A stretch of DNA of 64,000 bases from Planctomycetaceae bacterium (GCA_020638995.1 JACKHM010000001.1:3720001-3784000), one strand, 5' to 3'; positions 1-10,352 are shown, numbered from the stretch's first letter. Numbers and translations: made by a program. Notes: generated from the letters alone by a model not told the origin.

Positions 1-114
1 AGCGCAATGGCATTCGTAGCCTGCCATATCGAGTACCGCCGCGACTCCTGTCAGGGTTAGCGGGTCGCCATCGATTACGAGAATGACTGCGGGATCTTGC
101 GGCAGGGTATACAT
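1..114 (-). CDS. Response regulator receiver domain, 3' part cut by window edge
   Basis: Reading the minus strand from an ATG at 112-114 gives 38 residues that run off the window. They read as the start of a CheY-like receiver domain: a hydrophobic first beta strand (AVILVIDGDP) with the acidic residues that normally bind Mg2+, followed by a helix (LTGVAAVLDMAGYECHCA). The usual DD pair is replaced by DGD, which is common in degenerate or atypical receivers. The phosphoacceptor and any output domain are outside the window, so the output cannot be named. It points away from the M48 gene and the two share the 250-bp spacer between them. Confidence 0.6.
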   Translation of the reverse strand, partial: MYTLPQDPAVILVIDGDPLTLTGVAAVLDMAGYECHCA

Positions 115-367
115 CGGCTTCGCCTTTCTGGAAGAAACAGTGCCCGATGCCGCTCCGTCGGCGATTCGATCTCCTCATTGATTACTTCTTCGACAGAGTC
201 ATCGCAGACCGTCAAAAAAGCTCAGCCAGATCGCTCGACCGTAACAGCTTGCTAGTTGCGCAAATTTGGAATAACCGTCCGCCGGTTACTGGCAATCCAA
301 GACCGAGTGGGGTAAGGTTTGTGCGGGTGTTGACGATCGAATTTGTTCTCTCGGCCGGGTCCCGCTC

Positions 368-1855
368 GTGACAATCTCGTTCAAGTGTCCCCTCTGTAAC
401 GCTCCCTACAGTGTCAAAGATGAGTACGGTGGTCGGCAGGCTACCTGTAAAAAGTGCGGCGGGGCAATGTTGGTTCCGAAAGTTGCTGCCCATCTCGGGT
501 TGGCGGTTGGTTCGGGCGCGATCTATGTTCCGGATCGCAATAAGCCGCAGCTCTCGTTTGTAGATCGCCGCAATCAGATCCTGAACGCGTTCGAGGCGAA
601 CATCGAGCCAGTGAAAACCGTTTCCGCTTACAAGCTCAAGGCATTGCTTGTAACGGCAGTCATGGCTGCCCTGCCGATGGTCTACATTGGGTTTATCGGC
701 CTGGTGGGGCTGGCAGTCTTGTATCACCTGACACATCACGGCGGCATGGTCACGGCGGTTCGTGGACGCGCTGCGATTTTTGCTTTGCTGCTGTATCTTG
801 CTCCGATCGTAATCGGCGGAATTACAGTCATATTCATGTTCAAGCCGCTGTTCGCGCGCGGCGTCAACGATCGACGCTCGCGCGCTCTTACTCGCGACGG
901 CGAGCCGCTACTATTCGCCTTTGTCGATCGCTTAGCCGAGGCGGTCGGCGCGCCAGCACCCAACCGGATCGAGGTGGACAGCGATGTCAACGCGTCTGCC
1001 AGCTTCCGACGAGGCTGGCTGAGCGTGTTACTAGGCGGTGATCTCACACTCACGATCGGGGTGCCGCTGGTCGCCGGATTAACGATGAGACAATTCGCTG
1101 GCGTGCTCGCGCACGAGTTCGGGCACTTCAGCCAGGGTGCCGGAATGCGACTGAGTTACATCATTCGCGTCATCAATCATTGGCTGACACGCGTTGTCTA
1201 CGAACGCGATACGTGGGACGTATGGCTGGAGGAGTCAACAGCGAACTTAGACCCGCGCGTTTCGTGGATATTTGGATTGGCGCAAATCGGCGTGATGATC
1301 AGCCGTGCCCTGCTCTGGGTGCTGATGATGGTCGGTCACGCCGTATCCGGAATGCTGTTACGAGAAATGGAGTTTGACGCGGATCGGCACGAAGCGAGGC
1401 TCGCGGGCAGCGAAGAATTCACCACTACGATGACACGCATCATCGAGCTCAGCGTCGCCAATGAGAAGACGATGCATGATCTGTACGAGTACTTTCAGTC
1501 CGGACAACTTGGCGACAACATGCCTAAGCTGCTCGTGTATAATTCGCTAACGCTGCCTGATTCACTGATGAAGAAGGTCCATGAAAAGACGGCTGCAACC
1601 GAGACCGAACTCTTCGACACGCATCCCTGCTTCAAAGATCGCGTGGCGAACGCGATGAAGGAGCAAGCGGTGGGCGTGTTCCGACTCGAAGTGCCGGCAT
1701 CGGAGCTATTCGTCCATTTCGACGCCCTTTGCCGCAACGTGACATCGGATATGTATCGAGACCTGCTTCGCGCTCATGTCATGCCCGAACACATGCAGCC
1801 CATCGATGGACTAATCACTGCTTTACAAAAGCAGGCCCCGCCGAGTTGGGAGTGA
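368..1855 (+). CDS. Zinc-ribbon-tagged M48-family membrane metalloprotease
   Basis: Predicted 495-residue membrane zinc protease of the M48 (HtpX/Ste24-like) family. The GTG start at 368 is preferred because the N-terminus then begins immediately with a small zinc ribbon (CPLC near residue 8 and CKKC near residue 28), a motif often placed at the front of planctomycete proteins. Two hydrophobic segments follow at about 95-170. The catalytic HEFGH motif lies near residue 248 and the third metal ligand is expected in EMEFDADRHEA near 334, in M48 register. A further hydrophobic stretch sits between them. The likely role is membrane protein quality control, by family analogy. The gene converges on gltD with 16 bp between stop codons. 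Confidence 0.85.
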   Translation: MTISFKCPLCNAPYSVKDEYGGRQATCKKCGGAMLVPKVAAHLGLAVGSGAIYVPDRNKPQLSFVDRRNQILNAFEANIEPVKTVSAYKLKALLVTAVMAALPMVYIGFIGLVGLAVLYHLTHHGGMVTAVRGRAAIFALLLYLAPIVIGGITVIFMFKPLFARGVNDRRSRALTRDGEPLLFAFVDRLAEAVGAPAPNRIEVDSDVNASASFRRGWLSVLLGGDLTLTIGVPLVAGLTMRQFAGVLAHEFGHFSQGAGMRLSYIIRVINHWLTRVVYERDTWDVWLEESTANLDPRVSWIFGLAQIGVMISRALLWVLMMVGHAVSGMLLREMEFDADRHEARLAGSEEFTTTMTRIIELSVANEKTMHDLYEYFQSGQLGDNMPKLLVYNSLTLPDSLMKKVHEKTAATETELFDTHPCFKDRVANAMKEQAVGVFRLEVPASELFVHFDALCRNVTSDMYRDLLRAHVMPEHMQPIDGLITALQKQAPPSWE

Positions 1856-1871
1856 ACCGCACTCTATCGGC

Positions 1872-3404
1872 CTAACCCGGCGCCGGCAAGTTGCTGTGTC
1901 CCATGAGGTATGCATCGATCGCGCGGGCGGCGCCTCGGCCTTCGTTGATTGCCCATACGACCAGAGATTGGCCGCGGCGGCAGTCGCCTGCTGCGAAGAT
2001 CTTGTCGACACTAGTTGTAAACTTGCCGTGTTCGGCTTTGTAGTTGCTGCGCGGGTCGTACTCGATGCCGAGCATGTCCGAAACGGTTTGTTCGGGCCCG
2101 AGGAATCCCATCGACAGGAAGACAAGATCGCACTCGAAGACCTCTTCACTGCCGGGCACCTCCGTGAACGGAGCCTTCTCACCTGGCTTTGACCAATCGA
2201 TGCGGATGGTTTTGATACCGGCCACGTTTCCGTTGCCATCGTCGATGAATTCCTTGGACAGGATCGCATAGGTCCGCGGGTCGCTACCAAACTTATCCTC
2301 GGCTTCGGCGTGTGAATAGTCGACGCGAAATATTCGCGGCCATTGTGGCCACGGATTGTTCGGTGCTCGCTCGACGGGCGGCTGGTCGAGTAGCTCGAAG
2401 TTCACGACGCTTGTGCAGCCGTGACGGATCGAAGTACCAATACAATCCGCACCGGTGTCACCACCACCGATGACGACCACTCGTTTCCCTTTGGCTGAGA
2501 TGTGAGCGTTGTCAGCGAGTTCGGAATCGAGCAGGCTCTTCGTATTCCGCGTCAAAAACTCCATCGCGGAATGAATTCCTTTCAGATCCCGGCCAGTGAT
2601 TGGCAAGTCTCGAGGCTTGGTCGCACCCGTAGCAAGCAGGACAGCATCGTGCTCGGCGACGAGCTTGTTCGGATCGATGTATTGCACCTTACATCCTCGC
2701 TCTTCCATGATCTGGGTCATGTGTCCCACAGGAAAGTCTTCTTGTTTGCCAACGTGCGCATTTGTAACAAAAGTGACGCCTTCGGCGCGCATCAAGTTCA
2801 ACCGCCGCTCGACGACTCCTTTGTCCAGTTTCATGTTTGGAATGCCGTACATCAGCAAGCCACCGATTCGGTCAGCGCGCTCGTATACCGTGACGGTATG
2901 GCCGACCTTGTTCAGTTGATCCGCGGCGGCTAAACCAGCCGGGCCGGAACCGACAATCGCGATCTTCTTGCCTGTGCGAGTTTGCGGAGGCTGCGGACGG
3001 ACCCAACCTTCGGCGAAACCGCGATCGATGATGGCGTTTTCAATGTTTTTGATGGTGACCGGCGGATCAATGATGCCGAGCACACACGCCCCCTCGCACG
3101 GAGCCGGGCACGCGCGACCGGTGAACTCTGGAAAGTTGTTCGTCTTGTGCAACCGTTCCAGAGCATCTCGCCAACGACCGGTGTAAACCAAGTCGTTCCA
3201 TTCGGGGATCAGATTGTCGATCGGGCATCCGTTGTTGGACTGGCAAAACGGCACGCCGCAATCCATGCAGCGTGCTCCCTGCGTGCGCAGATGTTCCTCG
3301 TCGCCTTCGGTGTAGATCTCGCCGAAGTCCTTGATGCGGACCAGCGGTTCCCGATAAGCGACCGCTTTACGGGGATGTTCTTTGAAACCTGTTGGCTTTC
3401 CCAT
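1872..3404 (-). CDS. gltD: Glutamate synthase (NADPH) small subunit
   Basis: The 510-residue beta subunit of NADPH-dependent glutamate synthase transfers electrons from NADPH through FAD and iron-sulfur clusters to the large subunit. The N-terminal half carries two cysteine groups (CMDCGVPFC...GCP near 46-60 and CPAPCEGAC near 96-106) expected to bind [4Fe-4S] clusters. An FAD-binding [10 protein letters not shown] motif follows at about 152, and the NADPH-binding GGGDTGADC lies in the middle. The C-terminal [14 protein letters not shown] segment is typical of the family. It is the last gene of the lysR-gltB-gltD minus-strand operon, 112 bp after gltB. It is slightly longer than the E. coli protein, with no sign of damage. 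Confidence 0.97.
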   Translation of the reverse strand: MGKPTGFKEHPRKAVAYREPLVRIKDFGEIYTEGDEEHLRTQGARCMDCGVPFCQSNNGCPIDNLIPEWNDLVYTGRWRDALERLHKTNNFPEFTGRACPAPCEGACVLGIIDPPVTIKNIENAIIDRGFAEGWVRPQPPQTRTGKKIAIVGSGPAGLAAADQLNKVGHTVTVYERADRIGGLLMYGIPNMKLDKGVVERRLNLMRAEGVTFVTNAHVGKQEDFPVGHMTQIMEERGCKVQYIDPNKLVAEHDAVLLATGATKPRDLPITGRDLKGIHSAMEFLTRNTKSLLDSELADNAHISAKGKRVVVIGGGDTGADCIGTSIRHGCTSVVNFELLDQPPVERAPNNPWPQWPRIFRVDYSHAEAEDKFGSDPRTYAILSKEFIDDGNGNVAGIKTIRIDWSKPGEKAPFTEVPGSEEVFECDLVFLSMGFLGPEQTVSDMLGIEYDPRSNYKAEHGKFTTSVDKIFAAGDCRRGQSLVVWAINEGRGAARAIDAYLMGHSNLPAPG

Positions 3405-3516
3405 CGCTTCTTCTTTCTCTGTAGCTACTTGGTCTGCATTTGGTTTGCGATATTACTGCATTGGAGGCGTTCGTCGGATCGCGTGCTGGACTGCAATCGT
3501 GGAGAGCACCGTTGTG

Positions 3517-6500
3517 TTAATCGTTTGGACCTTCGGCCCGCACAATCGCTTCCTGTTCTTCGTCGTGCGACTTGCGTTCCATCAGGACGCGTTTGTAGTC
3601 GAGCGGCATGACCTTGACGAACTGCTTTAGCACTTCCGGCCATTTCGCGATGACATGGGCGGCGACGGTTGAACCCGTAAACTTGTAGTGGTCTTCGATC
3701 ATCTCCAGCACTTCGCTGACGTCATCGTCCGATTCGACATCTTCCAAAGCGACCAAAGCCAAATTGCAATTCAGGCGGAATGCGTCTCGGTCAGGCGCCC
3801 ACACATAGGCGACTCCTCCCGACATTCCCGCCGCAAAATTCCGACCTGTTGGCCCCAAGATGATGGCGCGACCGCCGGTCATGTACTCGCACCCGTGATC
3901 TCCGACTCCTTCGACTACCGCCCAGGCACCACTATTACGTACACAGAATCGTTCGGCCGCTCGGCCACGGAAAAAGGCTCGCCCGCCAGTGGCTCCGTAT
4001 AAACACACGTTTCCGACGAGGATGTTGTCTTCGGGAGCAAAGCCGCTTTCCTTTGGAGGATAAATGACGACTCGCCCGCCCGACAAACCTTTGCCAACGT
4101 AATCGTTTGCATCGCCTTCGAGTTCCAGCGTAATACCGCGAGCCAACCAGGCGCCGAAGCTCTGACCTGCGGAACCATTGAATTTGAGGTGAATCGTATC
4201 ATCGGGCAGTCCGTCTTCGCCCCACTTCTTCACCACCGTGTGACTTAGGATCGTGCCGACTGTCCGATTCGTATTGATGATCTCCAGCTCTTGGCGAACC
4301 TTCTCACCTTTGTCGATTGCAGGGGCGCACAGCTTGAGCAAATGCGTGTTGTCCAGCGCGAACTGCAGACCATGATCTTGTTTGATTGTCTGCCGAGTCT
4401 CGACATCTTCCCGCGGCTTCTTTGCTGGAGTTAGTATCGGGGTCAAATCGATTCCATCTGCCTTCCAGTGGTCAACCGCCGAAGTGATATCGAGTACGTC
4501 CGCGCGACCGACCATCTCGTTGACAGTACGGAAGCCCAGCTGAGCCATGATTCGCCGCGCATCCTCCGCTACCATGAACAGGTAGTTGACGACATGCTCC
4601 GGCTTACCCTTAAACTTCTTTCGAAGAATCGGATCTTGCGTGGCGATGCCGACCGGGCAAGTATTTAAGTGGCACTTGCGCATCATAATACAGCCGAGCG
4701 TAATGAGCGGAGCGGTCGAGAAACCAATCTCCTCTGCACCCAGCAACAGCCCAATCACAACGTCGCGTCCCGTCTTCATGCCACCATCCGTCTGCAGAAC
4801 TACGCGACTGCGCAGATCGTTCATCACGAGTGTCTGATGGGTCTCCGCGATTCCCAATTCCCAAGGTAGTCCGGCGTGCTTGATGCTTGTCAGCGGAGAG
4901 GCACCGGTTCCGCCAGTGTCCCCTGATATCAAAATGTGGTCGGCATGAGCCTTCGAGACACCGGCCGCCACGGTTCCAACGCCGACTTCCGACACAAGCT
5001 TCACACTCACTCGGGCCTCCGGATTGGCGTTCTTCAAGTCATGGATCAACTGAGCCAGATCTTCGATCGAATAGATATCGTGATGCGGCGGGGGACTGAT
5101 AAGTCCGACGCCAGGCGTCGAATGGCGGATGCGCGCGATGTTGTCGTCGACCTTGTGCCCGGGAAGCTCGCCGCCTTCGCCGGGCTTTGCACCCTGCGAG
5201 ATCTTGATCTGCAACTCGTCGGCATTGGTCAGATACCACGCGGTCACACCAAACCGCCCTGACGCGATTTGCTTGATCGCGGATCGCTTCGAGTCGCCGT
5301 TCGGAAGCGGCTTGAAGCGAACGGAATCTTCGCCGCCTTCGCCAGTGTTGCTCTTTCCTCCCAGACGATTCATGGCAATGGCCAATGTCTCGTGCGACTC
5401 GGCGGATATTGAGCCGAAACTCATCGCTCCAGTGCAAAACCGCTTGACGATGGCGCTGGCCGGTTCAACCTCTTCTAGCGGAATCGGCCCGCCGTTGACG
5501 CCATCCTTGAAGCGCAACAGCCCTCGAAGTGTATACCTTCTCCGATTCTCGTCGTTGATCTGACTGGCAAATCGCCAGTAAGCTTCTTCGTCGTTGGAGC
5601 GAGCGGCCACTTGCAAGTCGGCAATCACATTCGGCTCCCAGCCGTGCTTCTCACCTTCTGCGCGCCAATGGAACTCACCCGGATTTGGCAGCGACGGCAG
5701 AAGCTCTTCAGGCCGCTCGGGATATCCCAGAGCGTGGCGTCGCAGCATCTCGCTTGCCAAAACTTTAAAGCTAACTCCCTGAACGCGACTGGCTGTATTC
5801 GTAAAACAGCGATCGATGACTTCGTCCTTCAGGCCGACCGCCTCAAAAATCTGGGCACCTTTGTACGACTGCAACGTCGAGATTCCCATCTTGCCCATGA
5901 TCTTCAAGATGCCTTTCGCAACCGCCTTGCGGTAGGCGATTACGACCTTGTCGTCGTCGCTGAATTCGTGTGGGTCGAGCCGGCCTTCGATGCGAGCCTT
6001 CCACAAAGCTTCAAAGGCCAAGTACGGGTTGATGGCGTCGGCACCGTAACCGATTAGCAAGCAATGATGATGTGCCTCGCGAGCCTCGCCTGTTTCCAAT
6101 ACGATGCCGATCCTTGTTCGCTTTGCTTCGCGGACCAAGTGGTGGTGCAATCCACCACAAGCCAGCAATGTGCTGAGCGGCACACGATCGTTGCTGATCG
6201 CCCGATCGGACAGCACGACCAGGCTGTAACCGTCTTTGATGGCCTGCTCGGCTTCAGCACAGATACGATCAAGTGCCGGTAGCATCCCTTCTTCACCTTC
6301 GCTGCGGGGGAAGGTGATGTCGATCGTCTTCGACTTCCAACCGCGATACTTGATACGTTTGATTGCGCCCAACTCCTCGTTCGTGAGGATGGGATGCGGA
6401 ATGAGCAAACGATGGGCGTGCTCCTTGCTGGTCTCAAGCAAGTTTCGCTCGGGGCCGATGTAGCATTCCAGCGACATGATGATCTCTTCGCGGATCGAAT

Positions 6501-8118
6501 CAATCGCTGGATTCGTGACCTGGGCGAACAATTGCTTAAAGTAGTCGTAGGGCATTCGCGCCCGGTCACTGAGGCAAGCCAGCGCGGAATCGTTTCCCAT
6601 CGAACCAACGGGGTCGCGTTTCTCACGGATCATCGGCTGCAAAATGAAGTGCATCGTCTCTAGCGTATAGCCAAATGCTTGCATGCGAGGCAGCAACGTG
6701 TCGGGATCGAAGCCATGTGCCTCTTTCTTCGGCCGCAGGTCGGTCAGCTGAATTCGTTGATCTCGCAACCACTTGGCATACGGGCGGCGGGCGGCGATTT
6801 CTTCTTTCAAGTCGTCGTCCGAGATCAGCTCGCCGCGTTCGAAATCGACGAGGAACATTTTGCCGGGTTGTAGGCGCCCCTTTGCTTTGACGTTAGATGG
6901 CTCTATAGGCAGCACGCCGACTTCGCTCGCCATAAGGACACGATCATCGTGCGTGATGTAGTACCGGCTCGGTCGCAAACCATTACGATCCAGCACCGCG
7001 CCTATGCACTTGCCATCGGTGAAGACTACAGAAGCCGGACCATCCCAGGGTTCCATCAGGCACGACTGGTACTCGTAGAATGCTCGCTTGCTCTCCGACA
7101 TGGTGTCATGCTTCTGCCACGCCTCCGGAATCATCATCATGACCGCTTCCTGCAGCGAACGTCCCGACATTAGGAGGAATTCCAAGGCATTGTCGAATCC
7201 ACCCGAATCAGAGCAATCGGGTTCCATGACCGGGAAGCAATCCTGAAGCTTGTCGCCAAAAAGCTTGCTCTTCATCATGCCTTCGCGAGCGCGCATCCAG
7301 TTTTTATTACCGCGCAGCGTATTGATCTCGCCGTTATGCGACATGAAGCGAAGAGGTTGAGCGCGATCCCAACTCGGGAACGTGTTGGTCGAGAACCTTG
7401 AGTGAACCATCGCCAGATGGGTCGTATAGTCGGTATCGCGCAGATCGGGAAAATACTGCATCAATTGCAGCGTCCGCAACATTCCCTTGTAGATGATCAC
7501 TTTGGTCGAAAGGCTGCAAACGTAGAAGATCTTTCGCTGGACGAGCGACTGATCTTCACGCAGCGCTCGCGTCGCACGCTTGCGGATCAAGTACAGTTGC
7601 CGCTCGAACGCGTCGCCTTCGAGTCCGTCGGCAGCCGCGATGATCAACTGCTCCATGTGCGGCTCCGACGCACGCGCCGTTGGGCCCACATCCGCTGCAT
7701 CACTTTCGGTAGGAACCTTACGCCAACCGACCAGTCGTTGACCGAGTTCGGTAATGATCTGCTCGACAACTCGCTTACAATGCAGGCGCTCGGTGGCGTC
7801 TTGCGGCAAGAACACAATTCCAGCCCCGAACTTGCCAGGTTCAGGCAGTTCGGACTTAAGATCGTCCTTCGCAACTTTTGCGAAGAACTCGTAGGGTAAC
7901 GCGGTCATGATGCCAGCACCGTCTCCGGTATTCGACTCACAGCCGCACGCGCCGCGATGCTCCATGTTCTTGAGCACAATGTAGGCATCTTGAACAATCT
8001 GGTGGCTTCGCTGACCTTTGATGTGAGCGACGAATCCAACGCCACAGCTGTCGTGTTCGTTTGCTGGATCGTACAGCCCTTGCTTCTCGGGATAACCGAA
8101 CTGATTCAACACTGTCAT
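3517..8118 (-). CDS. gltB: Glutamate synthase (NADPH) large subunit
   Basis: The 1533-residue alpha subunit of glutamate synthase makes two glutamates from glutamine and 2-oxoglutarate in ammonia assimilation. The class II amidotransferase nucleophile is Cys25 in HDSCGVGF, so a 24-residue propeptide is probably removed to expose it. The central and FMN-binding regions follow; the C-x5-C-x4-C pattern CIMMRKCHLNTC is the expected [3Fe-4S] ligand set. The C-terminal region has the glycine-rich GXGXG-type beta helix. Its ATG overlaps the TGA of the upstream lysR-type gene (ATGA at 8115-8118), so translation is probably coupled. Confidence 0.98.
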   Translation of the reverse strand: MTVLNQFGYPEKQGLYDPANEHDSCGVGFVAHIKGQRSHQIVQDAYIVLKNMEHRGACGCESNTGDGAGIMTALPYEFFAKVAKDDLKSELPEPGKFGAGIVFLPQDATERLHCKRVVEQIITELGQRLVGWRKVPTESDAADVGPTARASEPHMEQLIIAAADGLEGDAFERQLYLIRKRATRALREDQSLVQRKIFYVCSLSTKVIIYKGMLRTLQLMQYFPDLRDTDYTTHLAMVHSRFSTNTFPSWDRAQPLRFMSHNGEINTLRGNKNWMRAREGMMKSKLFGDKLQDCFPVMEPDCSDSGGFDNALEFLLMSGRSLQEAVMMMIPEAWQKHDTMSESKRAFYEYQSCLMEPWDGPASVVFTDGKCIGAVLDRNGLRPSRYYITHDDRVLMASEVGVLPIEPSNVKAKGRLQPGKMFLVDFERGELISDDDLKEEIAARRPYAKWLRDQRIQLTDLRPKKEAHGFDPDTLLPRMQAFGYTLETMHFILQPMIREKRDPVGSMGNDSALACLSDRARMPYDYFKQLFAQVTNPAIDSIREEIIMSLECYIGPERNLLETSKEHAHRLLIPHPILTNEELGAIKRIKYRGWKSKTIDITFPRSEGEEGMLPALDRICAEAEQAIKDGYSLVVLSDRAISNDRVPLSTLLACGGLHHHLVREAKRTRIGIVLETGEAREAHHHCLLIGYGADAINPYLAFEALWKARIEGRLDPHEFSDDDKVVIAYRKAVAKGILKIMGKMGISTLQSYKGAQIFEAVGLKDEVIDRCFTNTASRVQGVSFKVLASEMLRRHALGYPERPEELLPSLPNPGEFHWRAEGEKHGWEPNVIADLQVAARSNDEEAYWRFASQINDENRRRYTLRGLLRFKDGVNGGPIPLEEVEPASAIVKRFCTGAMSFGSISAESHETLAIAMNRLGGKSNTGEGGEDSVRFKPLPNGDSKRSAIKQIASGRFGVTAWYLTNADELQIKISQGAKPGEGGELPGHKVDDNIARIRHSTPGVGLISPPPHHDIYSIEDLAQLIHDLKNANPEARVSVKLVSEVGVGTVAAGVSKAHADHILISGDTGGTGASPLTSIKHAGLPWELGIAETHQTLVMNDLRSRVVLQTDGGMKTGRDVVIGLLLGAEEIGFSTAPLITLGCIMMRKCHLNTCPVGIATQDPILRKKFKGKPEHVVNYLFMVAEDARRIMAQLGFRTVNEMVGRADVLDITSAVDHWKADGIDLTPILTPAKKPREDVETRQTIKQDHGLQFALDNTHLLKLCAPAIDKGEKVRQELEIINTNRTVGTILSHTVVKKWGEDGLPDDTIHLKFNGSAGQSFGAWLARGITLELEGDANDYVGKGLSGGRVVIYPPKESGFAPEDNILVGNVCLYGATGGRAFFRGRAAERFCVRNSGAWAVVEGVGDHGCEYMTGGRAIILGPTGRNFAAGMSGGVAYVWAPDRDAFRLNCNLALVALEDVESDDDVSEVLEMIEDHYKFTGSTVAAHVIAKWPEVLKQFVKVMPLDYKRVLMERKSHDEEQEAIVRAEGPND

Positions 8119-9098
8119 CGTTCTACCGTTTCTTCCTGCTTCTCGAACAACTCAGCGGCAGCACTTGCCGCGTTCGTCGTCCCTTGTGTTATGTTTTCTA
8201 GATCTTCGTAGAGTGCGGCGTTTTCACTTCGTAAGAGTTGCTTAAATCGCTTCGCCGTCTTGCCTAACTCGGCACCGCGGCGACAGATAATTCCCAACGG
8301 GCGAACCAGCGCAATATCGCCCAGCGGTCGAGTGACGAGCGTTCCGGCTGCAACTTCTCGCGCAACCGTTGGCTCGGGCAAAAGGCTGATACCCGCGTTA
8401 ATCTCGATAGCTCGCTTGATCGTTTCCGTATTGTCAAAGTCCATCACGTGACGAACGCTCACGCCCTGCGATGCCAGCGCCTTGTCAACTTCCATACGAA
8501 TGCGCAGATTTTCGTCAAAGCCGATGAACGCTTCGCCATCCAATTGGTTAAGGGCAACCGTCGAGTGATCGGCCAGAGGATGCTCAGGAGCGCAGACAAA
8601 CACCATCGGTTCGTCGCGCCAAGGAATCGCGCGGACCGTGCGGGAGTCTCGCGGATAGCTGACGAGTCCCAGATCGACGCCATCATTGCGGACCAACTCA
8701 TAGACTCGATCTGGATGCTGATACTGGAGTCGGACGTTTGCTTTGGGATGCTGACGCATGAAGTCCTGAACGAAGCGACTCATGTGGCTCAATCCAACGG
8801 AGTAGATCGATGCAACACTCACTCGTCCCGCAACCTCTTCGTGCAGCGTTTTGACTTCTTCTTCTAGGGCGTTGAATTTCTGCACCAGTCGCCGACATCC
8901 GTCGTAGTAAACTTGCCCCTCTGGCGTGAGCACGAACGGCCGCTTCGATCGATCGATCAACTTGACGCCAAGGTCCTCTTCCAGATGCAACACCATCTGA
9001 CTCGCTCCCGACTGTGATATACCGTTCTCGTCCGCTGCCCGCGAGAACGAGCGCCTTCCAACGACGTCACAGAAGACCTTGAGCGACTTCAGATGCAT
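8115..9098 (-). CDS. LysR-family transcriptional regulator, first gene of the gltBD operon
   Basis: A 327-residue LysR-type regulator. The N-terminal winged helix-turn-helix (residues about 1-60; FSRAADENGISQSGASQMV) is followed by a substrate-binding effector domain with the usual two-lobe pattern (for example VDLGLVSYPRD near 135). The sequence resembles the CysB/CysL/GltC-type group in general form, but the ligand cannot be inferred. It sits directly upstream of gltB on the same strand and overlaps it by 4 bp. This differs from the classical divergent gltC-gltAB arrangement and makes it a likely co-transcribed, autoregulated controller of glutamate synthase. No good Shine-Dalgarno is visible before the ATG. 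Confidence 0.9.
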   Translation of the reverse strand: MHLKSLKVFCDVVGRRSFSRAADENGISQSGASQMVLHLEEDLGVKLIDRSKRPFVLTPEGQVYYDGCRRLVQKFNALEEEVKTLHEEVAGRVSVASIYSVGLSHMSRFVQDFMRQHPKANVRLQYQHPDRVYELVRNDGVDLGLVSYPRDSRTVRAIPWRDEPMVFVCAPEHPLADHSTVALNQLDGEAFIGFDENLRIRMEVDKALASQGVSVRHVMDFDNTETIKRAIEINAGISLLPEPTVAREVAAGTLVTRPLGDIALVRPLGIICRRGAELGKTAKRFKQLLRSENAALYEDLENITQGTTNAASAAAELFEKQEETVER

Positions 9099-9134
9099 AG
9101 GTCAGGACAAAATTAGATAAGAAATCGAAATAGA

Positions 9135-9162
9135 ATGTTCCCGCAGAATTAGCAGGGAACAT
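9135..9162. promoter_or_regulatory. Dyad-symmetric candidate operator upstream of lysR-gltBD
   Basis: A perfect 8-bp inverted repeat, ATGTTCCC (9135-9142) and GGGAACAT (9155-9162), is separated by 12 bp. It lies 37-64 bp upstream of the regulator's ATG, in the expected promoter region of the minus-strand operon. Dyads of this size at this position are typical LysR-type binding sites. That it is bound by the adjacent regulator is inference; it could also be an mRNA leader hairpin. Confidence 0.45.
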
Positions 9163-9326
9163 ATCAGGGTATTCGCCTGAGAGCAGCACGTCAACGGGCG
9201 AGCGTGCGGAAAGCGTGGGGTGGCTGAAGGATCGGGAATGGCACCGCAACATTCTTCGTTGCCAGAACACAAGTCGCTATTTATATGTATGTTGCGGCAA
9301 ATATCAACTGAGCGAGGATGCGTTGC

Positions 9327-10142
9327 CTACCAGGCCGTCCAGCCCCCATCGATAACCAAGTTCTGCCCCGTCATATAGCTACTGGCGTCGCTCGCCAGGA
9401 AAACGACGGCGCCCTTCAATTCGTGTGCAAGTCCCATTCGACCCATGGGGCACTTCGAGGTGAGTCGATCCACGAGGCCTTCTGGCACTGTCACTGGGTT
9501 CGGAAAGGCTCCCGGCGAAAGGCAATTTACGCGGACTCGATCTTTTGCCCAATAGACGGCCAGATGTCGCGTCATGTGAATGACACCGCCTTTCAACGCG
9601 TGATAGGCCACGGGACTCGCTGAGCAGATGTCCTTATACGCGTCTGGATAAGAGCCGACGAGGCCGTACATCGAGCCTATCATCACGACCGTTGCCGGAG
9701 CGGCGCGCTCGACAGCGTGATCTCGGACAAGCCTGGCCAGATGAAAGTACCCAGCTGCGTTAGCCAATTGAGCCTTGAATTGCTCGGGTGTCACATCAGT
9801 CAGGTCGTTTGCGGGACCGCGTTGGCCGTTATTGACAAGCACATCCACCCTTCCGGCACGTTCGATCACTCGTTGAAGACCTTGCTCCAGAGAGCTCTCA
9901 TCAAAGTGATCAAGCACCACTCCAAAATGTTCCTGTCCATGAGTCGAAGGAAGCCCTTTTGCCGCAGAGTCTGCACGATTCTGATCACGACTGGCACAGG
10001 CGACATTCGCTCCCGCTTCGGCCAGCGCGGCTGCCATTGCTGCCCCGAGGTAGCCGGACGCCCCCGTGATCAGGGCCGTGCGACCGGACAGATCAAATAG
10101 TTGAGAGACGACTTGCTCACTGGACATGTTCACAGCCACCAT
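9327..10142 (-). CDS. Short-chain dehydrogenase/reductase
   Basis: A 271-residue SDR-family NAD(P)-dependent oxidoreductase. The N-terminal cofactor motif is TGASGYLG (about residues 26-33), the catalytic serine is probably in MIGSMYG, and the catalytic pair is YHALK. The C-terminal SSYMTGQNLVIDGGWTAW is the standard SDR ending. The usual NNAG motif is altered to NNGQ, a mild departure. It resembles gluconate 5-dehydrogenase and other sugar/polyol SDRs, but the substrate cannot be fixed. The start could be this ATG or an in-frame ATG five codons in (MSSEQVV). It is divergent from prfB, with a 210-bp shared promoter region. Confidence 0.85.
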   Translation of the reverse strand: MVAVNMSSEQVVSQLFDLSGRTALITGASGYLGAAMAAALAEAGANVACASRDQNRADSAAKGLPSTHGQEHFGVVLDHFDESSLEQGLQRVIERAGRVDVLVNNGQRGPANDLTDVTPEQFKAQLANAAGYFHLARLVRDHAVERAAPATVVMIGSMYGLVGSYPDAYKDICSASPVAYHALKGGVIHMTRHLAVYWAKDRVRVNCLSPGAFPNPVTVPEGLVDRLTSKCPMGRMGLAHELKGAVVFLASDASSYMTGQNLVIDGGWTAW

Positions 10143-10352
10143 GGTTATTGAGTTAACAAAGCACTCGTTGCGTCAGATTCCGAGCGATGGAATCGGCGTG
10201 TAGTATACGGTCCAGATACCGTCAAAGCAGCCGAGAGGTTGACGACACTGCCGTCGCATGCATCGACTCGTCGTTTGTTGGGCGTTCCGGTTCCTTCTCG
10301 GCCACGCTATATTGCGAACAGACTTCAAATCACCGACTGAGAAAGACCAGCC

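Noticed and set aside
212..739. 175-residue minus-strand open frame over the M48 gene
   Set aside because: Antisense shadow of a well-supported protease; low-complexity translation without motifs.
10258..10352. Longer N-terminus for release factor 2 in the main frame
   Set aside because: The residues do not resemble RF2; the true start is in the other frame, joined by the programmed frameshift.
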